Source: an uncultured Oscillospiraceae bacterium (GTDB taxonomy: Bacteria > Bacillota > Clostridia > Oscillospirales > Ruminococcaceae). Taken from it: DNA of 23,533 nt. Position numbers and translations under genes: made by a program. Location: NCBI GenBank assembly GCA_950097605.1, contig CATNEU010000002.1, forward strand, positions 1 to 23,533. Reading direction: 5' to 3'. The notes beneath the pieces are model-generated. The model was not told where the DNA came from. It ran no database searches and was given only the letters and a program-made list of their open reading frames with translations. Shown piece by piece: positions 1 to 6,061 of this stretch; position 1 is the stretch's first letter, and every line of letters begins with the position of its first letter.

Positions 1-462
1 CATGGTCTTGATACCGCCGAGGAACTTTTCAAGTTTTTCAATTTCAAGGCCCAGTTTAATGACTTCTTTTTTCGGAAGCAGATCGAACGTGCCGTCCTCT
101 TCCATCTTGCGGAGCTGCTCCAGCCTTGCAATTCTTCTTTTAATGGTGGAGAAGTTGGTCAGCATGCCGCCGAGCCAGCGCGCGTTGACATAATGCACGC
201 CCGCTCTCTCCGCCTCTTCGCGGATCGAATCCTGCGCCTGCTTTTTGGTGCCGACAAACAGAACGGTCTCGCCCGCCGCCGCGGTGTCGCGGACAAACAT
301 GTAGGCCTGTTCGAGTTTTTTAACGGTCTTCTGCAGGTCGATGATATAGATGCCGTTTCTCTGGGTGAAGATGTACTGGCTCATTTTAGGGTTCCATCTT
401 CTGGTTTGATGTCCAAAGTGGACACCTGCTTCAAGAAGCTGTTTCATGGATGCGATGCTCAT
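1..462 (-). CDS. rpsB: 30S ribosomal protein S2 (start-proximal 154 residues; 3' end off the left edge)
   Basis: S2 binds the 16S rRNA between head and body of the small ribosomal subunit and is needed to recruit S1. The 154 visible residues start MSIASMKQLLEAGVHFGHQ and carry the S2 hallmarks RRWNPKM, IYIIDLQKT, FVGTKKQA and VNARWLGGMLTNFSTIKRR. S2 is usually about 230-260 residues, so the C-terminal third lies beyond base 1; tsf usually follows and would also be outside. The ATG at 460-462 is chosen because an AGGAGG (complement of 471-476) sits 8 bases upstream and the family normally starts a few residues before the first conserved helix. A promoter (585-613) and a folded leader (491-569) precede it. 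Identification is secure; only truncation by the window edge is unusual. Confidence 0.97.
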   Translation of the reverse strand, partial: MSIASMKQLLEAGVHFGHQTRRWNPKMSQYIFTQRNGIYIIDLQKTVKKLEQAYMFVRDTAAAGETVLFVGTKKQAQDSIREEAERAGVHYVNARWLGGMLTNFSTIKRRIARLEQLRKMEEDGTFDLLPKKEVIKLGLEIEKLEKFLGGIKTM

Positions 463-490
463 AAATAAATCCTCCTGTTGGTTAATCCTC

Positions 491-569
491 CGCCTTTTTT
501 AGGACGAAAAGCGACCCTGGTTTCCGCAAGCGGAACGCAAAGCACCGGCTTTTCATAAACCAAAAGGCG
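491..569 (-). promoter_or_regulatory. Structured 5' leader of rpsB, possible r-protein autoregulatory element
   Basis: Read on the minus strand, three nested stems can be drawn by eye. An outer 8-bp stem pairs CGCCTTTT (569-562) with AAAAGGCG (498-491). A middle 7-bp stem pairs GAAAAGC (554-548) with GCTTTTC (512-506). The inner arms are TTCCGC (535-530) and GCGGAA (527-522). The outer and middle stems share one register, separated by a symmetric 7x7 internal loop. No U-run follows, and the rpsB ribosome binding site lies about 15 bases downstream, so control of translation is more plausible than termination. S2 feedback on its own mRNA is known in other bacteria; that this is such a site is inference. 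Confidence 0.45.
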
Positions 570-584
570 TGCGTTTTCCAAAGA

Positions 585-613
585 AGTATACCATAATTCT
601 CTTTTCTTTACAA
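585..613 (-). promoter_or_regulatory. Vegetative (sigma-A type) promoter of rpsB
   Basis: On the minus strand, -35 TTGTAA (613-608), a 17-base spacer and -10 TATACT (590-585), preceded by TGG as an extended -10. Transcription would start near 578, giving a leader of about 115 bases before the rpsB ATG. Spacing and both boxes fit the sigma-A consensus well. Confidence 0.75.
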
Positions 614-809
614 GTCCCTTTTACACAAATTTTGCTGCTGCGATGCCCAAACGATCCCATCCGAACAAATTGTTCATATTATTAGGCAATTCTTTCGCTT
701 GTTTTGCACCAAATATAGACGATCTATCTATATATATAAGAAAAATAATATTAAATACTATTCATAAGCACGAAAAATTAAGATATCTTATTTTAAAATC
801 GTAAATTTA
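614..809. other. AT-rich divergent intergenic region, no gene seen
   Basis: The gap between the divergent rpsB and DUF5050-gene promoters. From about 660 to 810 it is strikingly AT-rich compared with the surrounding GC-rich coding DNA, with runs such as TATATATAAG near 731. No open frame with a ribosome binding site and no strong inverted repeat was found. It could serve as an upstream (UP) element for either promoter. Confidence 0.5.
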
Positions 810-838
810 TTGATTCTCAAATGAATGTATGGTATCAT
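810..838 (+). promoter_or_regulatory. Promoter of the DUF5050-like gene
   Basis: -35 TTGATT (810-815), exactly 17 bases, -10 TATCAT (833-838), with TGG just before the -10. Predicted start near 845 leaves a leader of only about 16 bases with AAGGA at 848-852, so the ribosome binding site would be almost at the mRNA 5' end. Confidence 0.6.
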
Positions 839-860
839 ATTTTTATGAAGGATTTTACAG

Positions 861-1970
861 ATGGCTCTTTCTGCCGCTGTAAATCAATCAAGCAGCGCCG
901 TATCATCAAAAGGAAAGGCGGATTGTTCCCGATTGAAAAAGCGAACAAAAGTTTGGCTCTCTCTCGGCTGCGTGCTGGGAATCCTGGGAGTCCTAACTCT
1001 ACTGCAATTATTTGATTATGGTCTTTTACATATAGCCGCACCGGCCACAACGCATACCCAGCGCGCCGATTACCCCAATAATCCCTCCCATATGTCCCAA
1101 ATCGGATCGGAGCTTTACTTTTCCGTCTACTCGCGGGAGAAAAGCGGGATCTTCAAAACCGGCGCCTCGGCCGGCCGCCCCGGCCGCATCTCCACGGTGG
1201 AAACCGGGCGGCTGGATACCTGCGGGGACAGCGTGTACTATCTCGCGGATTACTCGCCCGTGACCTCAACGAATACCCGGCTCTACCGCAAAAGGAACAA
1301 CGGGTTTATGCGGCAAAAGCTCTTGGACGCCAGGGTGAGCTTTTTCTCCATTCACGAAAACGCGCTCTATTTCCTCTCGCCCGACGCTGCCTATCAAGGC
1401 GGGATCCACTGCATGGAGCTTGACGGCGGCAGTATCCGCCGGGTGGCCGAGGCCGCCGCCTCCTCGTTTAAAATTGTGGACGGCACGCTGTATTTCCTGG
1501 AGAGTGGGTATGATGAAAATGCCCAGCCGCAGGACGTTTTATATACTTGTCCGCTCGCGGGCGGGGAAAAAACCGTTCGCTGCGCGCTTCCGAAAATCGT
1601 GGATTTCAAGTGGGAGGACGGCGTTTTGTATTTGAATACCGGAAACGCCATCCTGCGGGCGGGCGCCACCGCGGCGGACCCGCCTGTGCAACTGGTGCGC
1701 ACTGGGAAAATCGTCTCCTGGAATCTGGCCGGCGGCAGCGTGTATTTTATGATCGACGATTCGAGCGGCCGCAGCGCCGCGTCCTATATCCTCTATGAAA
1801 TGCGCGCAGACGGCAGCGGCCTACGCCGCTTGTCGGGCTTCGACAGCTACTGCGAGCTCTACTATTTTGGCGGGAGCGAGGTATTTTTATACTTCGGCAG
1901 CGGCATCACCGACACGAGCGTCCAGGCGCTCGACCGGGAGAGCAGATCCTATCGGGAAGTCTATCCCTAA
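861..1970 (+). CDS. Membrane-anchored DUF5050-type beta-propeller protein
   Basis: Function unknown. The 369-residue product has a short basic N-terminus, one hydrophobic segment at about residues 31-51 (LSLGCVLGILGVLTLLQLF), then an all-beta ectodomain. Repeating units of the kind GDSVYYLADY, ENALYFLSPD, DGTLYFLESG, DGVLYLNTGN and GGSVYFMIDD are typical blades of the DUF5050 family of beta-propellers common in Clostridia, so it is probably tethered outside the membrane. The ATG at 861 is chosen because AAGGA ends 8 bases upstream; no other in-frame start lies nearby. It is a single-gene unit with its own promoter, convergent with dapB and ended by the hairpin at 2022-2058. DUF5050 propellers are often fused to other domains; none is visible here. 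Family call good, role not known. Confidence 0.8.
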   Translation: MALSAAVNQSSSAVSSKGKADCSRLKKRTKVWLSLGCVLGILGVLTLLQLFDYGLLHIAAPATTHTQRADYPNNPSHMSQIGSELYFSVYSREKSGIFKTGASAGRPGRISTVETGRLDTCGDSVYYLADYSPVTSTNTRLYRKRNNGFMRQKLLDARVSFFSIHENALYFLSPDAAYQGGIHCMELDGGSIRRVAEAAASSFKIVDGTLYFLESGYDENAQPQDVLYTCPLAGGEKTVRCALPKIVDFKWEDGVLYLNTGNAILRAGATAADPPVQLVRTGKIVSWNLAGGSVYFMIDDSSGRSAASYILYEMRADGSGLRRLSGFDSYCELYYFGGSEVFLYFGSGITDTSVQALDRESRSYREVYP

Positions 1971-2021
1971 CCGGAAGACAGGTCGGTTGGCCCCCCATCT
2001 TTATCCATACCCAACCATCAC

Positions 2022-2059
2022 AATACCCCGGCGGCTCGTTTAGAACCGCCGGGGTATTT
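2022..2059 (+). terminator. Intrinsic terminator between the DUF5050-like gene and dapB, possibly bidirectional
   Basis: A perfect 13-bp inverted repeat, AATACCCCGGCGG (2022-2034) against CCGCCGGGGTATT (2046-2058), with an 11-base loop. The downstream U-rich stretch is short (TTTCTATA). It serves the plus-strand gene ending at 1970. On the minus strand it lies just after dapB (stop at 2116), so it may stop both convergent transcripts, although the minus side has no clear U-run. Confidence 0.75.
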
Positions 2060-2115
2060 CTATACAGAATTGCATGCCGGTTTGGTTTGCAAACCGCTTC
2101 CGCCCGCGCACAAAG

Positions 2116-2865
2116 CTAGACGATGTCGCCCATATCATAAAGCCCCGGCTCCCTGCCGGCCAAAAAACGCGCCGCGTTGATCGAACCGGTTGCGAATATT
2201 TCCTTGGACATAGCCGAGTGGGAAACCCGCAGGATCTCGTCGCGGCCCGCAAAAATCACCTCGTGCTCGCCGACTATGGTGCCGCCGCGCACTGCGTGTA
2301 TGCCAATTTCGTTATGATCGCGTTTTTTGCGCACCGCGTGCCGGTCGTACATATAGTGGCAGCGGTCGTCCAGCGTTTCGTTGATGGCGTCCGCGATCAT
2401 CAGGGCCGTGCCGCTCGGCGCATCCACCTTTTGGTTGTGGTGCTTTTCGATGATCTCAATGTCGAACTCGTCTCCGAGCACTTTGGCGGCTTTTTTGCAG
2501 AGCTCGACGAGCAGGTTGACGCCGAGAGACATATTCGCCGTGAAAAACACCGGGATTTCCTTTGCGGCCGCACGCACCTTTGCGATAACCTCCTCCGAGA
2601 GGCCGGTGGTTGCCAGCACGAGCGGCAGCTTCCTCCGCACCGCAAAGTCGATGCGTTTTTCCACCTCAAACTGGTGGGCAAAATCAATGATGACATCCGC
2701 TTCGCCGGTAAAATCGTCCGCATTTGTGTACACCGGGAATCCGCAGTTCGGGTTCTGCGTGATGTCAATGCCTGCAACCAGGGTGCAGTCGTCGCGCTGC
2801 GCAATGCACTGCGCAATCACCCTGCCCATATGGCCGTTGCAGCCGACCAATACGATTTTTGTCAT
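2116..2865 (-). CDS. dapB: 4-hydroxy-tetrahydrodipicolinate reductase
   Basis: Reduces the dapA product to tetrahydrodipicolinate with NAD(P)H, in the diaminopimelate/lysine pathway, in the cytoplasm. The 249-residue product has the N-terminal nucleotide-binding motif GCNGHMGR (8-15) and the substrate-binding and catalytic signature EKHHNQKVDAPSGTA (140-154), which includes the catalytic His pair and Lys146. Length is typical. The frame is open 21 codons further upstream, but the ATG at 2865 is chosen because AGGGAAG precedes it and MTKIVLVGCNG is the standard N-terminus. It is the last gene of the asd-dapA-dapB unit, 106 bases after dapA, and should be under the lysine riboswitch. DFAH (61-64) occupies the place of the more usual DFS/DFT. 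Confidence 0.96.
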   Translation of the reverse strand: MTKIVLVGCNGHMGRVIAQCIAQRDDCTLVAGIDITQNPNCGFPVYTNADDFTGEADVIIDFAHQFEVEKRIDFAVRRKLPLVLATTGLSEEVIAKVRAAAKEIPVFFTANMSLGVNLLVELCKKAAKVLGDEFDIEIIEKHHNQKVDAPSGTALMIADAINETLDDRCHYMYDRHAVRKKRDHNEIGIHAVRGGTIVGEHEVIFAGRDEILRVSHSAMSKEIFATGSINAARFLAGREPGLYDMGDIV

Positions 2866-2894
2866 GGTTTTCACTTCCCTATACTCAGATATAC

Positions 2895-2924
2895 GGCGGC
2901 AGACGCCGTTTGGTTCCTGCCGCC
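2895..2924 (-). other. Hairpin in the dapA-dapB spacer
   Basis: GGCGGCAG (2895-2902) pairs with CTGCCGCC (2917-2924) around a 14-base loop. No U-run follows on the minus strand, so it does not look like a terminator. It may shape mRNA processing or stability between dapA and dapB. Confidence 0.35.
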
Positions 2925-2971
2925 GCATAGAGTTCCTCTATTTTGCTGTTCGGGACGGCGGACGCGCCTTT

Positions 2972-3862
2972 TTATTTTACAAGGCCGTATGCCGCGAGCA
3001 CGCCGCGCAGCTTTGCAAGCTGCGCATCCTCCATCGAGAGGAGCGGCAGGCGCAGCCCGCCGACCTCCATGCCCATGAGGTTCATGGCGTCCTTGACCGG
3101 GATCGGGTTGACGTCCATAAACAGCGCGTTGATCAAATCCAGCAGCTCGAGCTGCAGCCGGGCGCTGCCCGCCACATCGCCCGCGAAGAACTTTGCGCAG
3201 ATGTCGTGCGTCTGCTGCGGCAGGATATTGGCCACGACCGAGATGACGCCCTTGCCGCCGAGGGACAGAATCGGGACGATCTGGTCGTCGTTGCCCGAAT
3301 AGACCGCAAGTTCATCGCCGCAGGCGGCAAGCAGCGCCGCAACCTGCGAGATGTTGCCGCAAGCCTCCTTGACCGCCACAATGTTCGGATGCTTCGCCAG
3401 CGTCTTATATGTATCAATCGCGAGGTTGCAGCCGGTCCGCGAGGGCACGTTGTAGAGAATCACCGGCAGGGAGGTGGCGTCCGCAATCTCGGTGAAGTGG
3501 CGCACCAAGCCGCGCTGGGAGGCCTTGTTGTAATATGGCGTGACTTGCAGCAGCGCATCCGCACCGCAGGCCTCCGCCTCTTTGGAAAGCCAGACGGCAT
3601 AGTCCGTGTGGTTGCTGCCCGCGCCCGCCACAACGGGCACCCGGCCCGCCACGCGGTCGACGACGAACTGGATCGCGTCCACATGCTCCTGGTCGCTGTA
3701 GGTTGCGGACTCGCCGGTCGTGCCGGCGACGATGATTGCGTCGGTGTGGTTTTCAATCTGGAAATCAATCAGTTCACCAAACTTATCGTAGTTGATCGAG
3801 CCGTCGGCGTGCATCGGGGTGACGATGGCAACGCCGGACCCAGTAAAAATGGTCTTTTTCAT
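2972..3862 (-). CDS. dapA: 4-hydroxy-tetrahydrodipicolinate synthase
   Basis: Condenses pyruvate with aspartate semialdehyde, the first committed step to diaminopimelate and lysine. The 296-residue TIM-barrel protein shows the family residues: GTTGES (47-52) with Thr48/Thr49 at the active site, Tyr137 in YNVPSRTG with Arg142, and the Schiff-base lysine Lys165 in VAVKEA. Length is standard. The ATG at 3862 is preceded by GGAAGAG, and MKKTIFTGSGVAIVTP is the expected N-terminus. It lies between asd (160 bases upstream) and dapB (106 bases downstream), same strand, one pathway. No defect is visible. The relatively wide spacers suggest coupling by transcription, not by translation. Confidence 0.97.
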   Translation of the reverse strand: MKKTIFTGSGVAIVTPMHADGSINYDKFGELIDFQIENHTDAIIVAGTTGESATYSDQEHVDAIQFVVDRVAGRVPVVAGAGSNHTDYAVWLSKEAEACGADALLQVTPYYNKASQRGLVRHFTEIADATSLPVILYNVPSRTGCNLAIDTYKTLAKHPNIVAVKEACGNISQVAALLAACGDELAVYSGNDDQIVPILSLGGKGVISVVANILPQQTHDICAKFFAGDVAGSARLQLELLDLINALFMDVNPIPVKDAMNLMGMEVGGLRLPLLSMEDAQLAKLRGVLAAYGLVK

Positions 3863-4022
3863 GACAATCAGCTCTTCCTTTCACAAACCGGATGGCCCTC
3901 CCACCGTTTGCGGCCGTACAGACCGGCAAACGGCATGGACCGCCCGTCTGTATATCCTATGAACCGCCGGGCGGTTTTGCCAGTCCCCTCTCCGGGCGGC
4001 CGGCAAACACCGGGTTCCGTTC

Positions 4023-5102
4023 TTAGTCGAGATAGCCCTTTGCTGCCAGCAGCTCCGCCATCAGCACGGCGCCGCCCGCCGCGCCCCGGACCGTGTTGTG
4101 CGAGAGGCAGACAAACTTGACGTCGTACTGGGAATCCGGGCGCAACCGGCCGATCGAAACCGCCATGCCGCCCTCCAAGTCGCGGTCGAGCTTGGTCTGC
4201 GGGCGGTTCTCCTCCTCGAAATAGTTCAAAAACTGCCGGGGCGCGCTGGGCAGGCCGAGTTTCTGCGGCTCTCCTTCATAGGAAGCCCACTTTTCCTTGA
4301 TCTGCTCGAGGGTTGGCTTGTTGGCAAACGAGGCGAACACAGCGGCCATGTGGCCGTCCGAAACCGGCACGCGCAGGCACTGCGTCGTGATCTGCGGGGA
4401 CGTGGCGTTCACAATTTTGCCGTCCACAACCTTGCCCCAGATTTTCAGTGGCTCCTGCTCGCTCTTCTCCTCCTCGCCGCCGATAAACGGAATCACGTTG
4501 TCGAGCATTTCGGGCCAGGTCTCAAACGTTTTTCCCGCGCCCGAAATCGCCTGGTAGGTGCAGGCAAGCGCCTTCGTCACGCCAAACGCGCCGAGCGCCG
4601 AAAGCGCCGGCACATAGCTCTGCAGCGAGCAGTTGGACTTGACGGCGATGAAGCCGCGCTTGGTGCCGAGGCGCGCGCGCTGCGCCGGGATCACCTCGGC
4701 ATGGTCCGCGTTGGTCTCCGGCACGATCATCGGCACGTCCGGCGTGCCTCTGTGCGCCGAGTTGTTGGAGATCACCGGGCACTCGGCCTTCGCATAGGCC
4801 TCCTCCAGCGCCTTGATCTCCTCTTTTTTCATATCCACCGCGCAGAAGACAAAGTCCACCTGTTTTGCAATGGTCTCTATATCAGCGACTGCGTCGTATA
4901 CCACCAGGTCTTTGAGGTTTTCCGGCATCGGCTTTGGCATCGCCCATTTTTTCCCGGCGGCCTCCGCATAGGTTTTACCCGCCGAACGGGAAGAAGCCGC
5001 GACCAGCTTTACCTGAAACCACGGGTGATTTTCGAGCAGGATGGCAAACCGCTGGCCCACCATGCCCGTTGCGCCGATAATGCCTACGTTAAACTGTTTC
5101 AT
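4023..5102 (-). CDS. asd: Aspartate-semialdehyde dehydrogenase (archaeal/fungal-like subtype)
   Basis: Reduces aspartyl phosphate to aspartate semialdehyde with NADPH, the branch point to lysine, threonine and methionine. The 359-residue product has the Rossmann motif GATGMVG (10-16), the phosphate-binding stretch NNSAHR (113-118), the catalytic cysteine Cys158 in KSNCSLQ, and RVPVSDGH carrying the catalytic His. KSNCSLQSYVPAL and the length match the non-proteobacterial subtype found in archaea, fungi and many Clostridia, not the E. coli type. The open frame extends 10 codons upstream, but the ATG at 5102 has GGAGG 9 bases ahead and starts right before the Rossmann strand. It is first in the lysine unit, behind the riboswitch and attenuator. 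Confidence 0.95.
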   Translation of the reverse strand: MKQFNVGIIGATGMVGQRFAILLENHPWFQVKLVAASSRSAGKTYAEAAGKKWAMPKPMPENLKDLVVYDAVADIETIAKQVDFVFCAVDMKKEEIKALEEAYAKAECPVISNNSAHRGTPDVPMIVPETNADHAEVIPAQRARLGTKRGFIAVKSNCSLQSYVPALSALGAFGVTKALACTYQAISGAGKTFETWPEMLDNVIPFIGGEEEKSEQEPLKIWGKVVDGKIVNATSPQITTQCLRVPVSDGHMAAVFASFANKPTLEQIKEKWASYEGEPQKLGLPSAPRQFLNYFEEENRPQTKLDRDLEGGMAVSIGRLRPDSQYDVKFVCLSHNTVRGAAGGAVLMAELLAAKGYLD

Positions 5103-5220
5103 GTTGCTTTCCCTCCAGCGCATAGCGCGCAATAAAATTGAAATGGGGCTGTCATGCTTGAAAACACACCAACCGCAGCCGCGGCGGCGCCGGAACTGCC
5201 GGCAGGGTAAAAATGGGTAA

Positions 5221-5246
5221 TAAAAAGCCGACGGATAACCGACGGC
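5221..5246 (-). terminator. Attenuator (intrinsic terminator) of the lysine riboswitch
   Basis: On the minus strand, GCCGTCGG (5246-5239), loop TTAT, then CCGTCGGC (5234-5227), a stem of 7 pairs with one T-T mismatch, followed at once by TTTTTATT. It lies between the aptamer and the asd start, about 65 bases after the aptamer, where a transcription-terminating expression platform is expected. A CGCATC just after the aptamer could pair with GATGCG next to the terminator stem as part of an alternative fold; this was not verified by folding. Confidence 0.8.
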
Positions 5247-5310
5247 GCATCATAAGTTTGTTCAGTTATGGAAAGCATGCGGCCAAACTTCCGCATAGCC
5301 GCGATCAGAT

Positions 5311-5491
5311 GCGATAGCTCCCCATCACTAAAAACCTAATGATGACAGTTGCAGGCCTGTTCGACGCTGCACCCAGGGCCAGCGCCTGCCGGCGGCGCTT
5401 CCCTTCGGCGGCTTTCCCTTTCGCGGCCGGCTCGGGCAATCCATGGCGATCTACCCGGCCGCTACTCATTAAAGTCGCACCTCTACCTGTT
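5311..5491 (-). promoter_or_regulatory. Lysine riboswitch (L-box) controlling asd-dapA-dapB
   Basis: Read on the minus strand, the leader has the conserved blocks of the lysine aptamer in order. ACAGGTAGAGGTGCGAC opens P1/P2 near 5490, and ATGAGTAGC follows. A GC-rich P2 hairpin has arms GCGGCCGG and CCGGCCGC. Next come GCCGCCGAAGGGAAGCGC (P3), GGCCCTGGGTGCAG, the P4 hairpin TGCAG...CTGCA, the P5 hairpin CATCA...TGATG, and finally GGGGAGCTATCGC closing P1. This layout matches the L-box known upstream of B. subtilis lysC. High lysine should stabilise the aptamer and favour the terminator at 5221-5246. The promoter directly upstream and the lysine genes downstream agree with the call. Confidence 0.95.
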
Positions 5492-5519
5492 CTTATACCT
5501 GTTGTTTTGTTGCATCTTT

Positions 5520-5548
5520 ATCTTATCAAATTGGCCCGCGTCTGTCAA
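5520..5548 (-). promoter_or_regulatory. Promoter of the lysine riboswitch-asd-dapA-dapB unit
   Basis: On the minus strand, a perfect -35 TTGACA (5548-5543), 17-base spacer, -10 TAAGAT (5525-5520). Start near 5513 gives a leader of about 410 bases holding the aptamer and attenuator. Confidence 0.8.
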
Positions 5549-5797
5549 ATCCTTTGCGCGCATCCGGCGCAATTTGTAGGAAACTCTGAATTCGTTCCCC
5601 TACCTAGGTGGTTTTTGGCAGGTTTATCCGCTTTCCGCGGCACAGCGCCCAAACAACCCCCCCGCCGCCGGTTTTTCCGCGTACCGCCGCGTATAGACGC
5701 GTATAGAAAGGACGCGCCCGGCATACGAATGAAAGGAAAGGCGGGTTCCCGCGCTGGGTATTCCGCCGCGTAAATTTTACCGTAGGCGGCGCGGTTG
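5549..5797. other. Intergenic region between divergent lysine and symporter promoters, no gene seen
   Basis: About 250 bases without a supported gene. An open frame on the minus strand (5545-5946) lacks a ribosome binding site, has a low-complexity arginine-rich product and runs through the palindrome, so it is not called. Minor repeats are visible, for example GCGTATAGA twice in tandem at about 5690-5708. Confidence 0.4.
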
Positions 5798-5826
5798 TTG
5801 CCAAATCCACCGGACTCTGGTATAAT
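5798..5826 (+). promoter_or_regulatory. Promoter of the AGCS symporter gene
   Basis: -35 TTGCCA (5798-5803), exactly 17 bases, perfect -10 TATAAT (5821-5826) with TGG directly before it. The predicted start near 5833 lies inside the left arm of the palindrome at 5825-5997, so almost the whole palindrome would be transcribed into the 5' leader. Confidence 0.75.
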
Positions 5827-5997
5827 TTTCGAGCGTGTCTTTAAATCTGAATTCGGCTGCATATTTCGCTGAAAAGGGTCGATGGCAAGGAAAAAAGCAC
5901 AGGAAACCTTTCGGTTTCCGCGTATTTTTGACGCAGACAGCGGCACTTTTCAGTAGAAATAGACGGTCAATTCCGGTTTAAAGATACACTCGAAAAT
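5825..5997. repeat. 173-bp imperfect palindrome (candidate MITE or structured leader)
   Basis: The outer 21-base arms 5825-5845 and 5977-5997 are complementary at 19 of 21 positions, with one further G-U pair. Continuing inwards in the same register, GAATT (5849-5853) pairs with AATTC (5969-5973), ATTTC (5863-5867) with GAAAT (5956-5960), and CTGAAAAG (5869-5876) with CTTTTCAG (5946-5953). At the centre is a hairpin GGAAACC (5902-5908), loop TTTC, GGTTTCC (5913-5919). The entire element can fold on itself. It encodes no protein. It resembles a small non-autonomous inverted-repeat element, but no clear target-site duplication was found; a cis-acting RNA is the alternative. Confidence 0.7.
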
Positions 5998-6061
5998 GTC
6001 TGCGCCTGTTTTGGCCGCCTGCCGGAACACGGTGATTTCACACCCGAAAAGGAGCGATGAA

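Noticed and set aside
835..1050. Minus-strand open frame over the start of the DUF5050-like gene
   Set aside because: It is antisense to the gene's membrane segment, and no promoter or ribosome binding site fits it.
2381..4120. Plus-strand open frame of 579 codons opposite dapB and dapA
   Set aside because: It is antisense to two unmistakable enzymes. GC-rich codon usage creates long shadow frames; the product has no family features and no ribosome binding site.
4098..5135. Plus-strand open frame of 345 codons opposite asd
   Set aside because: It mirrors asd in the complementary frame, is rich in Arg/His/Leu and has no start signal.
5545..5946. Minus-strand open frame of 133 codons upstream of the lysine promoter
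   Set aside because: It has no ribosome binding site, its product is arginine-rich low-complexity sequence, it starts inside the palindrome and runs into the lysine promoter.
5825..5997. Palindrome interpreted as a simple intrinsic terminator of the symporter leader
   Set aside because: The outer arm is not followed by a U-run, and the element is far longer than terminator stems; a MITE or structured leader fits better.
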